The notes below the pieces were generated by a model. It saw only the letters and a program-made list of their open reading frames with translations, was not told where the DNA came from and ran no database searches. 64,000 nucleotides of DNA from Mycobacterium sp. UM_CSW. Lineage in GTDB: Bacteria; Actinomycetota; Actinomycetes; Mycobacteriales; Mycobacteriaceae. The position numbers and the translations under genes are program-made. The stretch is taken from positions 62,001 through 126,000 of the forward strand of contig NZ_AUWQ01000017.1 of the NCBI RefSeq assembly GCF_000455205.1, in the 5' to 3' direction. Position 1 is the stretch's first letter. Every line of letters begins with the position of its first letter. Below, piece by piece: positions 34,993 through 42,855 of the stretch.

Positions 34993-35790
34993 GTGATGGA
35001 AGGCCAGCGGGTGCTGCAACTTGGACAAATCGACAGAGCCGATGACAAGCCGCCATATCGGCAGATCGCGGGCATGTTGCGAGAAGCGATCCGTTCCAAC
35101 CGGCTAGCTCCCGGGGAACGACTGCCGTCTGAGACGGAACTTATCGAGCATTTCGGTGTGGCACGCATGACGGTAAGACAAGCTGTGCAGGAGCTTCGTT
35201 CCGAGGGACTGGTCGTCTCGCAGCATGGCCGCGGGGTGTTTATTCGCCCGACGCCCCCCATCCGCCGGCTCGCGTCGGATCGATTCGCGCGACAGCATCG
35301 CGCGGCAGGCAAGGCGGCGTTTACCGTCGAGGCCGAGAAATCGGGTTACTCGCCGCAAGTCGACAATATTGCGGTGAGCCGCGAGAAGCCGAATTCGTTT
35401 GTAGCGGAACGACTTCGATTATCACCGGACGATGACATCGTCGTGCGATCGCGCCGCTACCTGGCGAATGGCCGACCGGTTGAAACGGCGGTCTCCTTCA
35501 TCCCGGCTGCTTTCGCCGAAGGCACGAGGATCGAGCAGGTGGACACTGGGCCCGGGGGCATCTACGCCCGACTGGAAGAGAATGGCCACGTACTCGGTCA
35601 CTTCACCGAGGAGGTCGCAGCCCGAATGCCCACTCCCGAAGAACGGCGGCAACTGGAACTCGAACCAGGCGTTCCCGTATTGACAGTGCTGCGAACCGCA
35701 TATGACGCGAATGACGTGGCGGTTGAGGTCTGCGACACGGTGAAAGTTGCTTCCGCCTACCTGCTCGAATACGAGTTCCCGGCCCGCTGA
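34993..35790 (+). CDS. GntR-family regulator (HutC type, KorSA-like)
   Basis: The 265-residue regulator has an N-terminal GntR winged helix (LREAIRSNRLAPGERLPSETELIEHFGVARMTVRQAVQELRSEGLVVSQHGRGVFI, about 28-83) and a C-terminal UTRA ligand domain. In pSAM2 the equivalent KorSA represses pra and thereby replication, excision and transfer. Here palindromes lie both at its own start and upstream of the Pra-like gene, consistent with that circuit. The start is GTG 34993 or ATG 34996. Confidence 0.87.
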   Translation: MMEGQRVLQLGQIDRADDKPPYRQIAGMLREAIRSNRLAPGERLPSETELIEHFGVARMTVRQAVQELRSEGLVVSQHGRGVFIRPTPPIRRLASDRFARQHRAAGKAAFTVEAEKSGYSPQVDNIAVSREKPNSFVAERLRLSPDDDIVVRSRRYLANGRPVETAVSFIPAAFAEGTRIEQVDTGPGGIYARLEENGHVLGHFTEEVAARMPTPEERRQLELEPGVPVLTVLRTAYDANDVAVEVCDTVKVASAYLLEYEFPAR

Positions 35791-35831
35791 GCCCAAAGTC
35801 TTCGATCAACTGGGCGTCGACCGTTGCACTC

Positions 35832-35866
35832 CTCTAGACGACTATGTAACCTCAACTTGTCTAGAG
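35832..35866. promoter_or_regulatory. GntR operator 2 upstream of the Pra-like gene
   Basis: CTCTAGAC at 35832-35839 and GTCTAGAG at 35859-35866 form perfect 8-bp arms with a 19-bp spacer. The same CTAGAC/GTCTAG half-sites make up the operator at 34972-34988. The site ends 23 bp before ATG 35890, where it could shut off the transfer/excision operon. Confidence 0.6.
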
Positions 35867-35889
35867 CAGTTCTCATGAAAGGTCGACAA

Positions 35890-36312
35890 ATGTCTGTGCC
35901 GAAATGGCTCAAGGTGTCACACCAGCAGGTTTTCCCACGCAAAGCGTTTGTGGTGTCCGACGTGACGGCGGTGATCGATTACGAGCGGTCGACGAAGGAC
36001 AACAAGGTCCAGGCGACTGATCGAGAATCAGGCGCTCCGTTGTGGCAGGTCGAAGTCCTCGACGGCGACCCGACAGCTAGTAAGCGAGCGCGCACTCTCA
36101 CCGTCAAGTTCGCAACGCCCAAGCAGCCTGTGTGCCCACCGAACACTGCCGGAATGCCCTTCACACCAGTGATTTTCGAGGAACTATACATATTGCCGTA
36201 CGTAGACCGTTCGAGCGAATCCGGCCGCATCGCGTGGTCGTTTCGGGCCTCGGGTATGACTGCGGACACCGGCAAGGCGGGGTCCTCAGCGGGAGACCGG
36301 GTGTCAGCATGA
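35890..36312 (+). CDS. Pra-like activator of AICE replication and excision
   Basis: The 140-residue protein has no membrane segment. Its central part, KVQATDRESGAPLWQVEVLDGDP followed by PFTPVIFEELYILPYVD and GRIAWSFRASGM, resembles the small proteins annotated in Streptomyces elements as plasmid replication, integration and excision activators (Pra). ATG 35890 is preferred since GAAAGG lies seven bases upstream. It overlaps the tra gene by 4 bp (ATGA). Position under the GntR operator and at the head of the tra-xis-int run supports the call. Confidence 0.6.
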   Translation: MSVPKWLKVSHQQVFPRKAFVVSDVTAVIDYERSTKDNKVQATDRESGAPLWQVEVLDGDPTASKRARTLTVKFATPKQPVCPPNTAGMPFTPVIFEELYILPYVDRSSESGRIAWSFRASGMTADTGKAGSSAGDRVSA

Positions 36313-37655
36313 GTCCGTACGACCCCGTAGTACCTAGCGATCCGTATTCGATTCCAGATCCCGACGCCGGCATCGACTTCTTTGACCTCACGCACCTGCT
36401 GGCGGTCGGCGCCATGTGGCTCATTGCGGTGATCGGCGTGGTCGCCGTTTCGCTCGTCGTTTGGAGAGTGCGTTCCCCCGCCACATTTGGGCGTTATGTT
36501 GCAACACCAGCATGTCGGGCCCGATGGCTGATCTGGGCATCGATCTCCTGGCCACGGGTTGCCAAGGCCTGCGGGTTGTCGACTCCCGAGCACGTCACAC
36601 GCACGGACGCACAGGGCAAGAGCAGGACGAGGACAGTTTGGACTCATCCTCGCCTTCTCGGGGTGAGCATGTTCGGCGACTGCCTACGGATGACAGTCCG
36701 AACACGGACCGGCCAGACGGTGGACGACCTCGAAAACGCGGTCCCCGCAATTCGTGACGCTGTCGGGGCGCATTCCGCCCGCTCGACACTGATCGGCCCC
36801 GGCACGGTTCGCGTGGAATTCGTTATGAAACAATGCCTTTCAGAGGCAGAGACCGCTGCATTCCCAACCAGCGTCGAGCCGACGGGCGTCGAGGTCGGCC
36901 GGCGTGAGAATGGGTCGGCATGGACTCTGCGCGTCGCCGGCCTGCACACCCTCACTGTTGGGTGCTCGGGTGCGGGCAAGGGCTCCGTTTTTTGGGGCAT
37001 TGCAGGCGGATTAGGCCCAGCCATCAAGGCGGGAACCGTGCGGCTGTTCGCCGTGGATCTCAAGTACGGGATCGAAGTGTCAGTCGGGTCTGCACTATTC
37101 AGCGGCATTGCGACGACCGAGGCCAACGCCGCGAGACTGCTGACCAACTTGGAGGAGCTACTAGACAGCCGCGGTCGCAGGATGGCCGGCCGAGCGCGTT
37201 CGCACACACCGAGCACCGCCGAACCGCTCGTCGTGCTGCTCATCGATGAATTCGCGGGCTTGACCGCATACATGACGGACGCGGCACTGAGGAAGCAAGT
37301 TGCGGGCTCACTCTCACGCATCCTGACAAAGGGTAGGGCTGTAGGCATCGTGGTCGCCGCATTCATGCAGGACCCTCGCAAGGAGATTCTGCCCATGCGC
37401 GGGTTGTTCACCCAAACCGTCGCACTGCGGCTGCGCTCACGCGACGAAGTCGCCATGGTCTTGGGTGACGGCCTCGCCGACGCCGCCCCCGCGCATCGGA
37501 TCAACCCAAATGAGCCTGGTACCGGATACGTCATCGCCGAAGACGGGTCAACGATGCGAGTACGCGCCGACTTCTGGCCCGATTCGCTAATCCGTTCTGT
37601 CGCACAAGAATACGGGCCTACAAGCTCAAGTCGCGCTGGTTCAGCAGAGAACTGA
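36309..37655 (+). CDS. tra: FtsK/SpoIIIE-type conjugative DNA translocase (Tra)
   Basis: A 448-residue membrane ATPase that in AICEs moves double-stranded DNA to the recipient. A transmembrane helix lies at about 30-52. The motor domain has Walker A GCSGAGKGS (218-226) and Walker B VVLLIDEF (308-315). It ends with a short region (SSSRAGSAEN) rather than a long winged helix, so the clt-recognition part may be reduced or divergent. It starts inside the Pra-like stop codon and is followed after 10 bp by xis. Confidence 0.88.
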   Translation: MSPYDPVVPSDPYSIPDPDAGIDFFDLTHLLAVGAMWLIAVIGVVAVSLVVWRVRSPATFGRYVATPACRARWLIWASISWPRVAKACGLSTPEHVTRTDAQGKSRTRTVWTHPRLLGVSMFGDCLRMTVRTRTGQTVDDLENAVPAIRDAVGAHSARSTLIGPGTVRVEFVMKQCLSEAETAAFPTSVEPTGVEVGRRENGSAWTLRVAGLHTLTVGCSGAGKGSVFWGIAGGLGPAIKAGTVRLFAVDLKYGIEVSVGSALFSGIATTEANAARLLTNLEELLDSRGRRMAGRARSHTPSTAEPLVVLLIDEFAGLTAYMTDAALRKQVAGSLSRILTKGRAVGIVVAAFMQDPRKEILPMRGLFTQTVALRLRSRDEVAMVLGDGLADAAPAHRINPNEPGTGYVIAEDGSTMRVRADFWPDSLIRSVAQEYGPTSSSRAGSAEN

Positions 37656-37665
37656 GGACATCGGC

Positions 37666-37899
37666 ATGACAACCCTCGGCATCAAAACCAGCGCCACCGC
37701 GACAGCGACCTTTCCAGAGCTTCTAACAGCGGAGCAGGTGGCCGAGCTGCTTGGCGTGTCCGCTGCGACGGTGAGTCGATGGGGCGCATTGCGCGAACAC
37801 GGCGCAGACGTGGGACCGCCCTGCTACACGCTATCTGATCGCGTAAGACGTTGGGACGCAGCTGAAGTCCGCGCATGGCTTCGTAAGGTGCGTCGCTAA
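37666..37899 (+). CDS. xis: Excisionase (Xis), MerR-like helix-turn-helix
   Basis: The 77-residue protein contains LLTAEQVAELLGVSAATVSRWGALREHG, the winged-helix motif of small recombination directionality factors, and a basic C-terminus WLRKVRR. Its TAA stop directly precedes the integrase GTG, as in pSAM2-like elements where Xis and Int are co-expressed. It should bend attachment DNA and favour excision. Confidence 0.85.
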   Translation: MTTLGIKTSATATATFPELLTAEQVAELLGVSAATVSRWGALREHGADVGPPCYTLSDRVRRWDAAEVRAWLRKVRR

Positions 37900-39057
37900 G
37901 TGGCCGGATCGGTCCCGCGCGGTATCCGAAAGCGGATCAATTCGGCCGGTCTGCCGCGCTATCAAGTGCGCTACCTGGTGCGTGATTCAGACTCCCCGTC
38001 GGGATGGGCTGAGACGTCGTCGACGTTCGCCACCTTGCGAGAAGCGCGGGCATTCAAGGCCGACCGGGATGGCGAAGCGGCGATCGGCGCCAGACGCTTC
38101 GACCCCCGACTTGGCCGGGCCAAACTCGCCGCTGTCTGGACGCAATACAGCGCGTTGAAACGCCCCGCAGTGTCGCCCAAGACCTGGAGCGGCTACACCC
38201 AGCATTGGGAACTACGCATCAGTCCGCGTTTCGGCCACGTCCCGGTTGATGAAATCAGCCGAAAGGATATACAGCAATTCATCGATTCCATGACCGTCGG
38301 TCCCTGGGCCAAACTCGCCACGCTGCGGCTGCTGCGGTCGATTCTCGACATGGCGCGCGAGGACGGTCGAATCCACAGCAACCCGGCTGACGGGGTGTCA
38401 TCCGGGCGGATACCCACCCGAGAACGCCACCGCTATCTGACCGCCACCGAAGTCGCCGCCCTGGCAGCCGCATGCGGCGACCACGGCGACGTGGTGATCA
38501 TCCTCGCCTTCACCGGCCTGCGCTGGTCCGAACTCGTCGGCCTGCGGGTCGGCGACATCGACCTAACTGCGCGTCGGCTCTATGTCCGCCAGGCCGCGCC
38601 AGAAGTGGAAGGCCGGATCATCGTCGGGCCGCCAAAAACTCGCGCCGCCGCCCGAACCGTCCCACTCCCCCAAATCGTCATCGACGCGCTCAAACCAAGG
38701 ATCGATAATCGCGCGCCCACAGAACATGCAATCACCTCGCCAAATGGCGGGTTCCTCAGATCAAACAACTGGCGCCGGCATACCGACTGGAACGAAGCCC
38801 TAAAGAAAACCGGACTGGTGCCGCTGACGATTCACGACCTGCGCCACACCTACGCCAGCCTGGCCCGGGCCTCCGGCGCCGACCTCCGCTACGTCCAGAA
38901 GACGATGGGGCACTCGACGCCGACCGTCACCGCGAACATCTACAGCGACCTCTATTCAGACGAACTCGACCACGTAGCCACGAATCTCGACCGGCTTCAG
39001 GACGTCGCCAAAAACCGGGCGAACGGACAGGAACCGGACACACCGAACCATCCATAG
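37900..39057 (+). CDS. int: Tyrosine-recombinase integrase
   Basis: The 385-residue integrase has an N-terminal arm-binding region, a SAM-like core-binding domain (about 75-165) and the catalytic domain with Arg208 (TGLRWSEL), His312 and Arg315 (HDLRHTYASL), His338 (GHSTP) and nucleophile Tyr348 (NIYSDLY). All catalytic residues are present. It ends 34 bp from the right attachment repeat at tRNA-Phe, the standard place for a tRNA-targeting integrase. GTG 37900 is the start, coupled to xis. Confidence 0.93.
   Translation: MAGSVPRGIRKRINSAGLPRYQVRYLVRDSDSPSGWAETSSTFATLREARAFKADRDGEAAIGARRFDPRLGRAKLAAVWTQYSALKRPAVSPKTWSGYTQHWELRISPRFGHVPVDEISRKDIQQFIDSMTVGPWAKLATLRLLRSILDMAREDGRIHSNPADGVSSGRIPTRERHRYLTATEVAALAAACGDHGDVVIILAFTGLRWSELVGLRVGDIDLTARRLYVRQAAPEVEGRIIVGPPKTRAAARTVPLPQIVIDALKPRIDNRAPTEHAITSPNGGFLRSNNWRRHTDWNEALKKTGLVPLTIHDLRHTYASLARASGADLRYVQKTMGHSTPTVTANIYSDLYSDELDHVATNLDRLQDVAKNRANGQEPDTPNHP
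39024..39041 (+). repeat. Putative integrase arm-type site, right
   Basis: CGGACAGGAACCGGACAC lies within the last codons of int, 50 bp from the right attachment repeat, and matches 22809-22826 at 15 of 18 bases. Confidence 0.45.
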
Positions 39058-39091
39058 AGTGCCATCACCGCGTCCGTGCAGCTCAAGACTG

Positions 39092-39137
39092 GTGGCCAGG
39101 GGCGGGATCGAACCGCCGACCTTCCGCTTTTCAGGCG
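39092..39137 (+). repeat. Right attachment site within tRNA-Phe
   Basis: Identical over 46 bp to 22669-22714. It begins exactly at the CCA end of tRNA-Phe and stops just past the anticodon loop, so strand exchange probably occurs in the anticodon stem-loop, as for many tyrosine integrases. Confidence 0.92.
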
Positions 39138-39168
39138 GACGCTCGTACCGACTGAGCTACCTGGCCGG
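39092..39168 (-). tRNA. pheU: tRNA-Phe (GAA)
   Basis: A complete cloverleaf on the minus strand with GGCCAGG/CCTGGCC acceptor, loop CTGAAAA giving anticodon GAA, a GGTTCGATC T loop and an encoded CCA. Its 3' half was supplied by the integrated element, so function is preserved. Confidence 0.96.
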
Positions 39169-39192
39169 AAGGCATTGAGTGCCTCGCCGTGT

Positions 39193-39269
39193 TGGCGACC
39201 CTGACGGGACTCGAACCCGCGACCTCCGCCGTGACAGGGCGGCGCGCTAACCAACTGCGCCACAGGGCC
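39193..39269 (-). tRNA. aspT: tRNA-Asp (GTC)
   Basis: A minus-strand cloverleaf with GGCCCTG/CAGGGTC acceptor (one G-U), loop CTGTCAC with anticodon GTC, discriminator G and encoded CCA. It is 24 bp upstream of tRNA-Phe and probably co-transcribed with it. Confidence 0.96.
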
Positions 39270-39298
39270 TCGCTCTTGCTCCGCGTCTCCGCGTCGCG

Positions 39299-39371
39299 TA
39301 CCCCCAACGGGATTCGAACCCGTGCTACCGCCGTGAAAGGGCGGCGTCCTAGGCCACTAGACGATGGGGGC
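39299..39371 (-). tRNA. gluT: tRNA-Glu (TTC)
   Basis: A minus-strand cloverleaf with GCCCCCA/TGGGGGT acceptor, loop CTTTCAC with anticodon TTC; CCA is not encoded. It is the first gene of the Glu-Asp-Phe cluster. Confidence 0.96.
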
Positions 39372-39506
39372 CAGAACCGAATCACTTCGGGGGCACTCGC
39401 AACGCAGTTACCGTTGGGAGCCAAGCAAGCTTAGGTCACCACGGGCCCAATCCTCAAACGAGCGGCGTTCGCGCGACGTCGGCAACCCAGTATCCTGAAC
39501 GTTCGC

Positions 39507-39579
39507 GCCCCTATAGCTCAGTTGGTAGAGCTACGGACTTTTAATCCGCAGGTCCTAGGTTCGAGTCCTAGTGGGGGCA
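39507..39579 (+). tRNA. lysT: tRNA-Lys (TTT)
   Basis: A plus-strand cloverleaf with GCCCCTA/TGGGGGC acceptor, loop CTTTTAA with anticodon TTT; CCA is not encoded. The insertion sequence begins nine bases after its discriminator base, and the target duplication includes its last six bases, so the gene is intact but its native 3' flank is displaced. Confidence 0.96.
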
Positions 39580-39588
39580 CTGACCAGC
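39574..39588 (+). repeat. Target-site duplication, left copy
   Basis: GGGGCACTGACCAGC is repeated exactly at 40944-40958 on the other side of the insertion sequence. Fifteen bp is at the upper end of the range for IS481-family elements. Confidence 0.8.
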
Positions 39589-40943
39589 TGTATTACCTCG
39601 GCTGATGGTTGATATTTTGTCTTCGGGTGATGCCTGACAGTGTTTCGGCTGATGCTTGACAGTTACTTCGGCTGATCCTTGACACTCCCTGGATGAGGGA
39701 GTTGAGCGTGGCCGAGCAGCGGTATCTGGCCGTGTTGGCGGTGATCAGCGACGGGTTGTCGATTTCGCAGGTCGCCGAGAAAGTTGGGGTATCGCGGCAG
39801 ACGCTGCATACCTGGTTGGCCCGCTATGAGGCGTCGGGCCTTGAGGGGCTGGTGGACCGGTCGCATCGGCCGGTGTGCTGTCCGCATCAGATGCCGGTCG
39901 CGGTGGAAGCCGCCTTGTTGGAGTTGCGCCGGTCGCGGCCGTATTGGGGGCCGCGGCGGTTGGTGTTCGAGCTGGCCAAGCGTAAGGTGAGGCCGCTGCC
40001 CTCGGAATCCGCCGCCTATCGTGCCTTGGTGCGCGCGTGCATGATCGATCCGAGCACGCGGGATCGGCGCTCGCGCAAGTGGAAACGCTGGGAACGCGGC
40101 ACCCCGATGGAGCTGTGGCAGATGGACATCGTCGGTGGATTCCCACTGGCGGATGGCACCAGCGCCAAGGCTCTGACCGGAATCGATGACCATTCCCGGA
40201 TGTGTGTCTGTGCCCGGCTGATGGCTCGCGAGCGCACCCGCGCGGTCTGCGACGGGCTGCGGGCGGCGTTGGCGAGCTATGGGGCGCCCCAGCAGATCCT
40301 GACCGATAACGGCCGGGTGTTCACCGGCCGGTTTAACCATCCGCCGGTGGAGGTGCTCTTCGACGCGATCTGCCGGCAAAACGGCATCGAGCACTTGTTG
40401 ACCCAACCCAGAAGCCCGACGACGACGGGCAAGATCGAGCGGTTCCACCGCAGCATGCGCGCCGAATTCCTCAGCAACAAACCAGCTTTCACTAATCTGA
40501 AGACGGCCCAGCAAGCCCTCGACGAATGGGTGGACTACTACAACAGCACCCGCCCGCATCAGTCCCTGGACATGGCCACACCCGCCCAACGGTTCACCCC
40601 CGCCACCGCAACACCGGCACTGCCCACCAGCGCGCCGCCCGGCGCCGAGCGTGCCGGTGATAACTGGGTCAGCCGCCGGGTCTGCGCCAACGGCATCGTG
40701 TGCGTGTCCTGGCAGCAGGTCAGCGTCGGACGCCACTACGCCGGAGCCCGCTGCGATGTCCACGTCGACGGTGAACTACTGCGGTTTTGGATCGGCGACG
40801 ATCTGGTCAAAACCGCCGCCCGCACCAGCCGCGGCACGGTACGAAATAAACGGGCCCTACGCACCAGCGCACAGGCCTAACCACAACATGAGTGTCAAGG
40901 ATCAACCGACATAGAAACGTCAAGCATCAACCGACTCTGAACA
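39589..40943 (+). mobile_element. IS481-family insertion sequence, 1355 bp
   Basis: The element starts TGT at 39589 and ends ACA at 40943, the usual termini of this family, and is flanked by a 15-bp duplication. Both ends carry tandem 22-23-bp units with the core TCGGYTGATSCTTGACA, four at the left (39598-39687) and two inverted at the right (40890-40934); these are probably transposase binding sites. It encodes one intact DDE transposase and looks recent. Confidence 0.85.
39693..40880 (+). CDS. IS481-family DDE transposase
   Basis: The 395-residue transposase begins with a helix-turn-helix (LSISQVAEKVGVSRQTLHTWLARYEASGLEGLVDRSHRP, about 22-60), then the integrase core with Asp145 (WQMDIVGGF), Asp205 (LTDNGRVF) and Glu249 (TTTGKIERFHRSM). 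A C-terminal region of about 90 residues (ISxxAG-like beta domain, DNWVSRRVCANGIVCVSW) is typical of longer IS481 proteins. The frame is uninterrupted, so the element is potentially active. Only one frame is needed; no programmed frameshift is apparent. Confidence 0.92.
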   Translation: MRELSVAEQRYLAVLAVISDGLSISQVAEKVGVSRQTLHTWLARYEASGLEGLVDRSHRPVCCPHQMPVAVEAALLELRRSRPYWGPRRLVFELAKRKVRPLPSESAAYRALVRACMIDPSTRDRRSRKWKRWERGTPMELWQMDIVGGFPLADGTSAKALTGIDDHSRMCVCARLMARERTRAVCDGLRAALASYGAPQQILTDNGRVFTGRFNHPPVEVLFDAICRQNGIEHLLTQPRSPTTTGKIERFHRSMRAEFLSNKPAFTNLKTAQQALDEWVDYYNSTRPHQSLDMATPAQRFTPATATPALPTSAPPGAERAGDNWVSRRVCANGIVCVSWQQVSVGRHYAGARCDVHVDGELLRFWIGDDLVKTAARTSRGTVRNKRALRTSAQA

Positions 40944-40958
40944 GGGGCACTGACCAGC
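40944..40958 (+). repeat. Target-site duplication, right copy
   Basis: Exact copy of 39574-39588. Joining the two would restore the original tRNA-Lys flank running into the region before 41076. Confidence 0.8.
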
Positions 40959-41075
40959 GCTTATTACCCGCGAGACGCCCGGCGGCGCCGCGGCCGATCT
41001 GCGGGGCTCACCGCCCCGGCCGACACGCGGTATGCCCCGGTTTAACCGCCGGACGGCATGACTATGCTCGGCGAT

Positions 41076-41873
41076 ATGAGTGTCGATGCGGCCTACCCAA
41101 ACGCGCCAGTAGCGCTGGTAACCATGGAAATCCGTCACCCGGCAACGGATTCCCTCACGGAGTCATCGAGCGGGGAACTCAGGCGTCTGCTCGCGGATCT
41201 GCTTCCCATCGAACGCCAGGCGCAGGACGTGGCCTGGGCGATGGGCGCCGGCGGACAACCGCAACCGGCCGCCGAGCGGTTCGTCCGTTACGTCAACCGC
41301 GACAACACCCTCGCCGCCTCGATGAAGGCCCAGGCGGTGGTGATCGAGACCACCGCGTACAGCAACTTCGAGGCGCTGCTTGACCTGGTGATGCGCGTCA
41401 TCGACGCCCGCGCGCAGTTCTCGCCGATCGTCGGGGTGGAACGTCTCGGCCTGCGCTACGTTCTCGAGATCCGGGTCCCGCAGGGTGTGGATGGCCGCAT
41501 CGAATGGAGCAACTGGATCGCCGAGCCGCTGCTCGGGCCGCAGCGCATCGCGCCCGCCGGCCTGACCCTGACCGAATGGCAGGGCGCGGCGGTCTACCGC
41601 GAAGCGCAGCCGGGCAAGTCGATGATCGTGCGCTACGGCCCGGGCGTGGGTCAGGCGCTGGACGCGAGCTATCACCTGCGCCGGACCATGCCGGCCCAGC
41701 AGGGACCGTTCTTCCTGATGGACATCGACAGCTTCTGGACTCCGCTGGGATCTATCCCCGAATACGACCGGAACACGGTGCTGGTCACCTTCCAGGACCT
41801 GTACGACCCGGCTCGCACGGTGTTCCAGGAGATGCTCACCAACCGCCTGAAGGACGACCTGCTCAGCCGCTGA
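41076..41873 (+). CDS. TIGR04255-family protein (Rv0831c-like)
   Basis: The 265-residue soluble protein has the opening [16 protein letters not shown] and the end [36 protein letters not shown], the pattern of TIGR04255 proteins; function unknown. A -10-like TATGCT at 41063-41068 sits seven bases before ATG 41076, suggesting leaderless translation from there rather than ATG 41058. In M. tuberculosis the matching gene Rv0831c lies next to lysT, as here. Its end overlaps the convergent methyltransferase gene by 11 bp. Confidence 0.72.
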   Translation: MSVDAAYPNAPVALVTMEIRHPATDSLTESSSGELRRLLADLLPIERQAQDVAWAMGAGGQPQPAAERFVRYVNRDNTLAASMKAQAVVIETTAYSNFEALLDLVMRVIDARAQFSPIVGVERLGLRYVLEIRVPQGVDGRIEWSNWIAEPLLGPQRIAPAGLTLTEWQGAAVYREAQPGKSMIVRYGPGVGQALDASYHLRRTMPAQQGPFFLMDIDSFWTPLGSIPEYDRNTVLVTFQDLYDPARTVFQEMLTNRLKDDLLSR

Positions 41874-42762
41874 GCGTCGCGCTGCTGTAAGTCACGTCGC
41901 CGAAGGCCTCGGCGAGTTCGTCGTCGGGATAGACGAAGCCATTGGCCGCATGCAACTCCTTCGTGGTTTGCGATGACGTCCGCCAGCCGCGCTGGTTCAG
42001 GTGGTCCAGGATGTGGCTGCGGTGGCCGTGGTAGACGAGTTCGTTGAAATCGATCTCAAAGCCGAGTTCGCTCATCCGGTCGTGGTGCGCGCGCCACCGC
42101 TCGTCGGCGAAAATGGTTGTGTCGGGCACGAATTCGAAAGCCAGACGGCTGCCGGGGGCGCTCAACGCGGTGATGTTGTCGAACAGCGCGTCCTGTGCCT
42201 CGTCGGGCAGATATACCAATAGGCCCTCGGCGCTCCACGCCGCGGGAGCCTGCGGATCGAAGCCGGCCGCCCGCAGCGCGGCGGCCCAGTCGTGGCGCAG
42301 GTCGATGGCGACGGTGCGCCGCTCGGCGGTCGGCTCGGCGCCGAGGTCGTGCAGCGTCGACGTCTTGAACTCGATCACCTCCGGCATGTCGACCTCGTAG
42401 ACGACGGTGCCCGCCGGCCAGGGCAGGCGGTATGCGCGCGCGTCAAGTCCCGACGCGAGGATGACGACCTGGTTGACGCCGCTTTGCGCGGCGTCGAGGA
42501 AGAACCGGTCGTAGAACCTGGTGCGGCAGGCCATCGCGCGGGCCATGCGCTGCGGGTCGAACTCGGAGTCCGTGCCGACCGGGATCTCGCCGTTCACCAG
42601 CCGCACGTAGACGTCGATGCCGACGGCACGCACCAGCGGCGCCGCGTACGGGTCGTCGATCAACTTCTCATCGGTCGACAGCGCCCGCTGGGCGGCGACC
42701 ATCGTCGCCGTCGCCCCGACGCTCGTCGCCAAGTCCCAACGATCACGATCGGTGCGCGCCAT
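41863..42762 (-). CDS. SAM-dependent methyltransferase, TIGR00027 family (Rv0830-like)
   Basis: A 299-residue member of the LCM-like methyltransferase group expanded in mycobacteria. Signatures are [20 protein letters not shown] (9-28), [12 protein letters not shown], the SAM site [18 protein letters not shown] (about 98-115), [12 protein letters not shown] and [22 protein letters not shown] precedes ATG 42762. The substrate is unknown for the family. It is divergent from the deaminase across an AT-rich promoter region. Confidence 0.87.
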   Translation of the reverse strand: MARTDRDRWDLATSVGATATMVAAQRALSTDEKLIDDPYAAPLVRAVGIDVYVRLVNGEIPVGTDSEFDPQRMARAMACRTRFYDRFFLDAAQSGVNQVVILASGLDARAYRLPWPAGTVVYEVDMPEVIEFKTSTLHDLGAEPTAERRTVAIDLRHDWAAALRAAGFDPQAPAAWSAEGLLVYLPDEAQDALFDNITALSAPGSRLAFEFVPDTTIFADERWRAHHDRMSELGFEIDFNELVYHGHRSHILDHLNQRGWRTSSQTTKELHAANGFVYPDDELAEAFGDVTYSSATLSG

Positions 42763-42855
42763 GGAATTCCCTCGTCCCCAAGCCGAAAAATATAGACAAT
42801 CTAGTTAGTATCACAGCGCTGATCGCCTACCCGCTCGGGACTACCCTGCGTACCT

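Larger units (their letters stand above)
22669..39137. mobile_element. Integrated AICE-type element in tRNA-Phe
   Basis: The 16.5-kb element is bounded by 46-bp direct repeats (22669-22714 and 39092-39137), the right one being the 3' half of tRNA-Phe. Backbone genes in order are rep (HUH initiator), nudix, gntR, pra-like, ftsK-like tra, xis and int, the set known from pSAM2-like AICEs of Streptomyces. Such elements excise, replicate by rolling circle and transfer double-stranded DNA with one FtsK-type protein. The cargo at 24841-34477 includes P450, MmpL and unknown genes, and looks less GC-rich than its flanks. All backbone genes appear intact. Confidence 0.88.

Noticed and set aside
36309-37655. 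Tra as a chromosomal FtsK
   Set aside because: Too short (448 residues against more than 800), no gamma domain, and placed in the element backbone.
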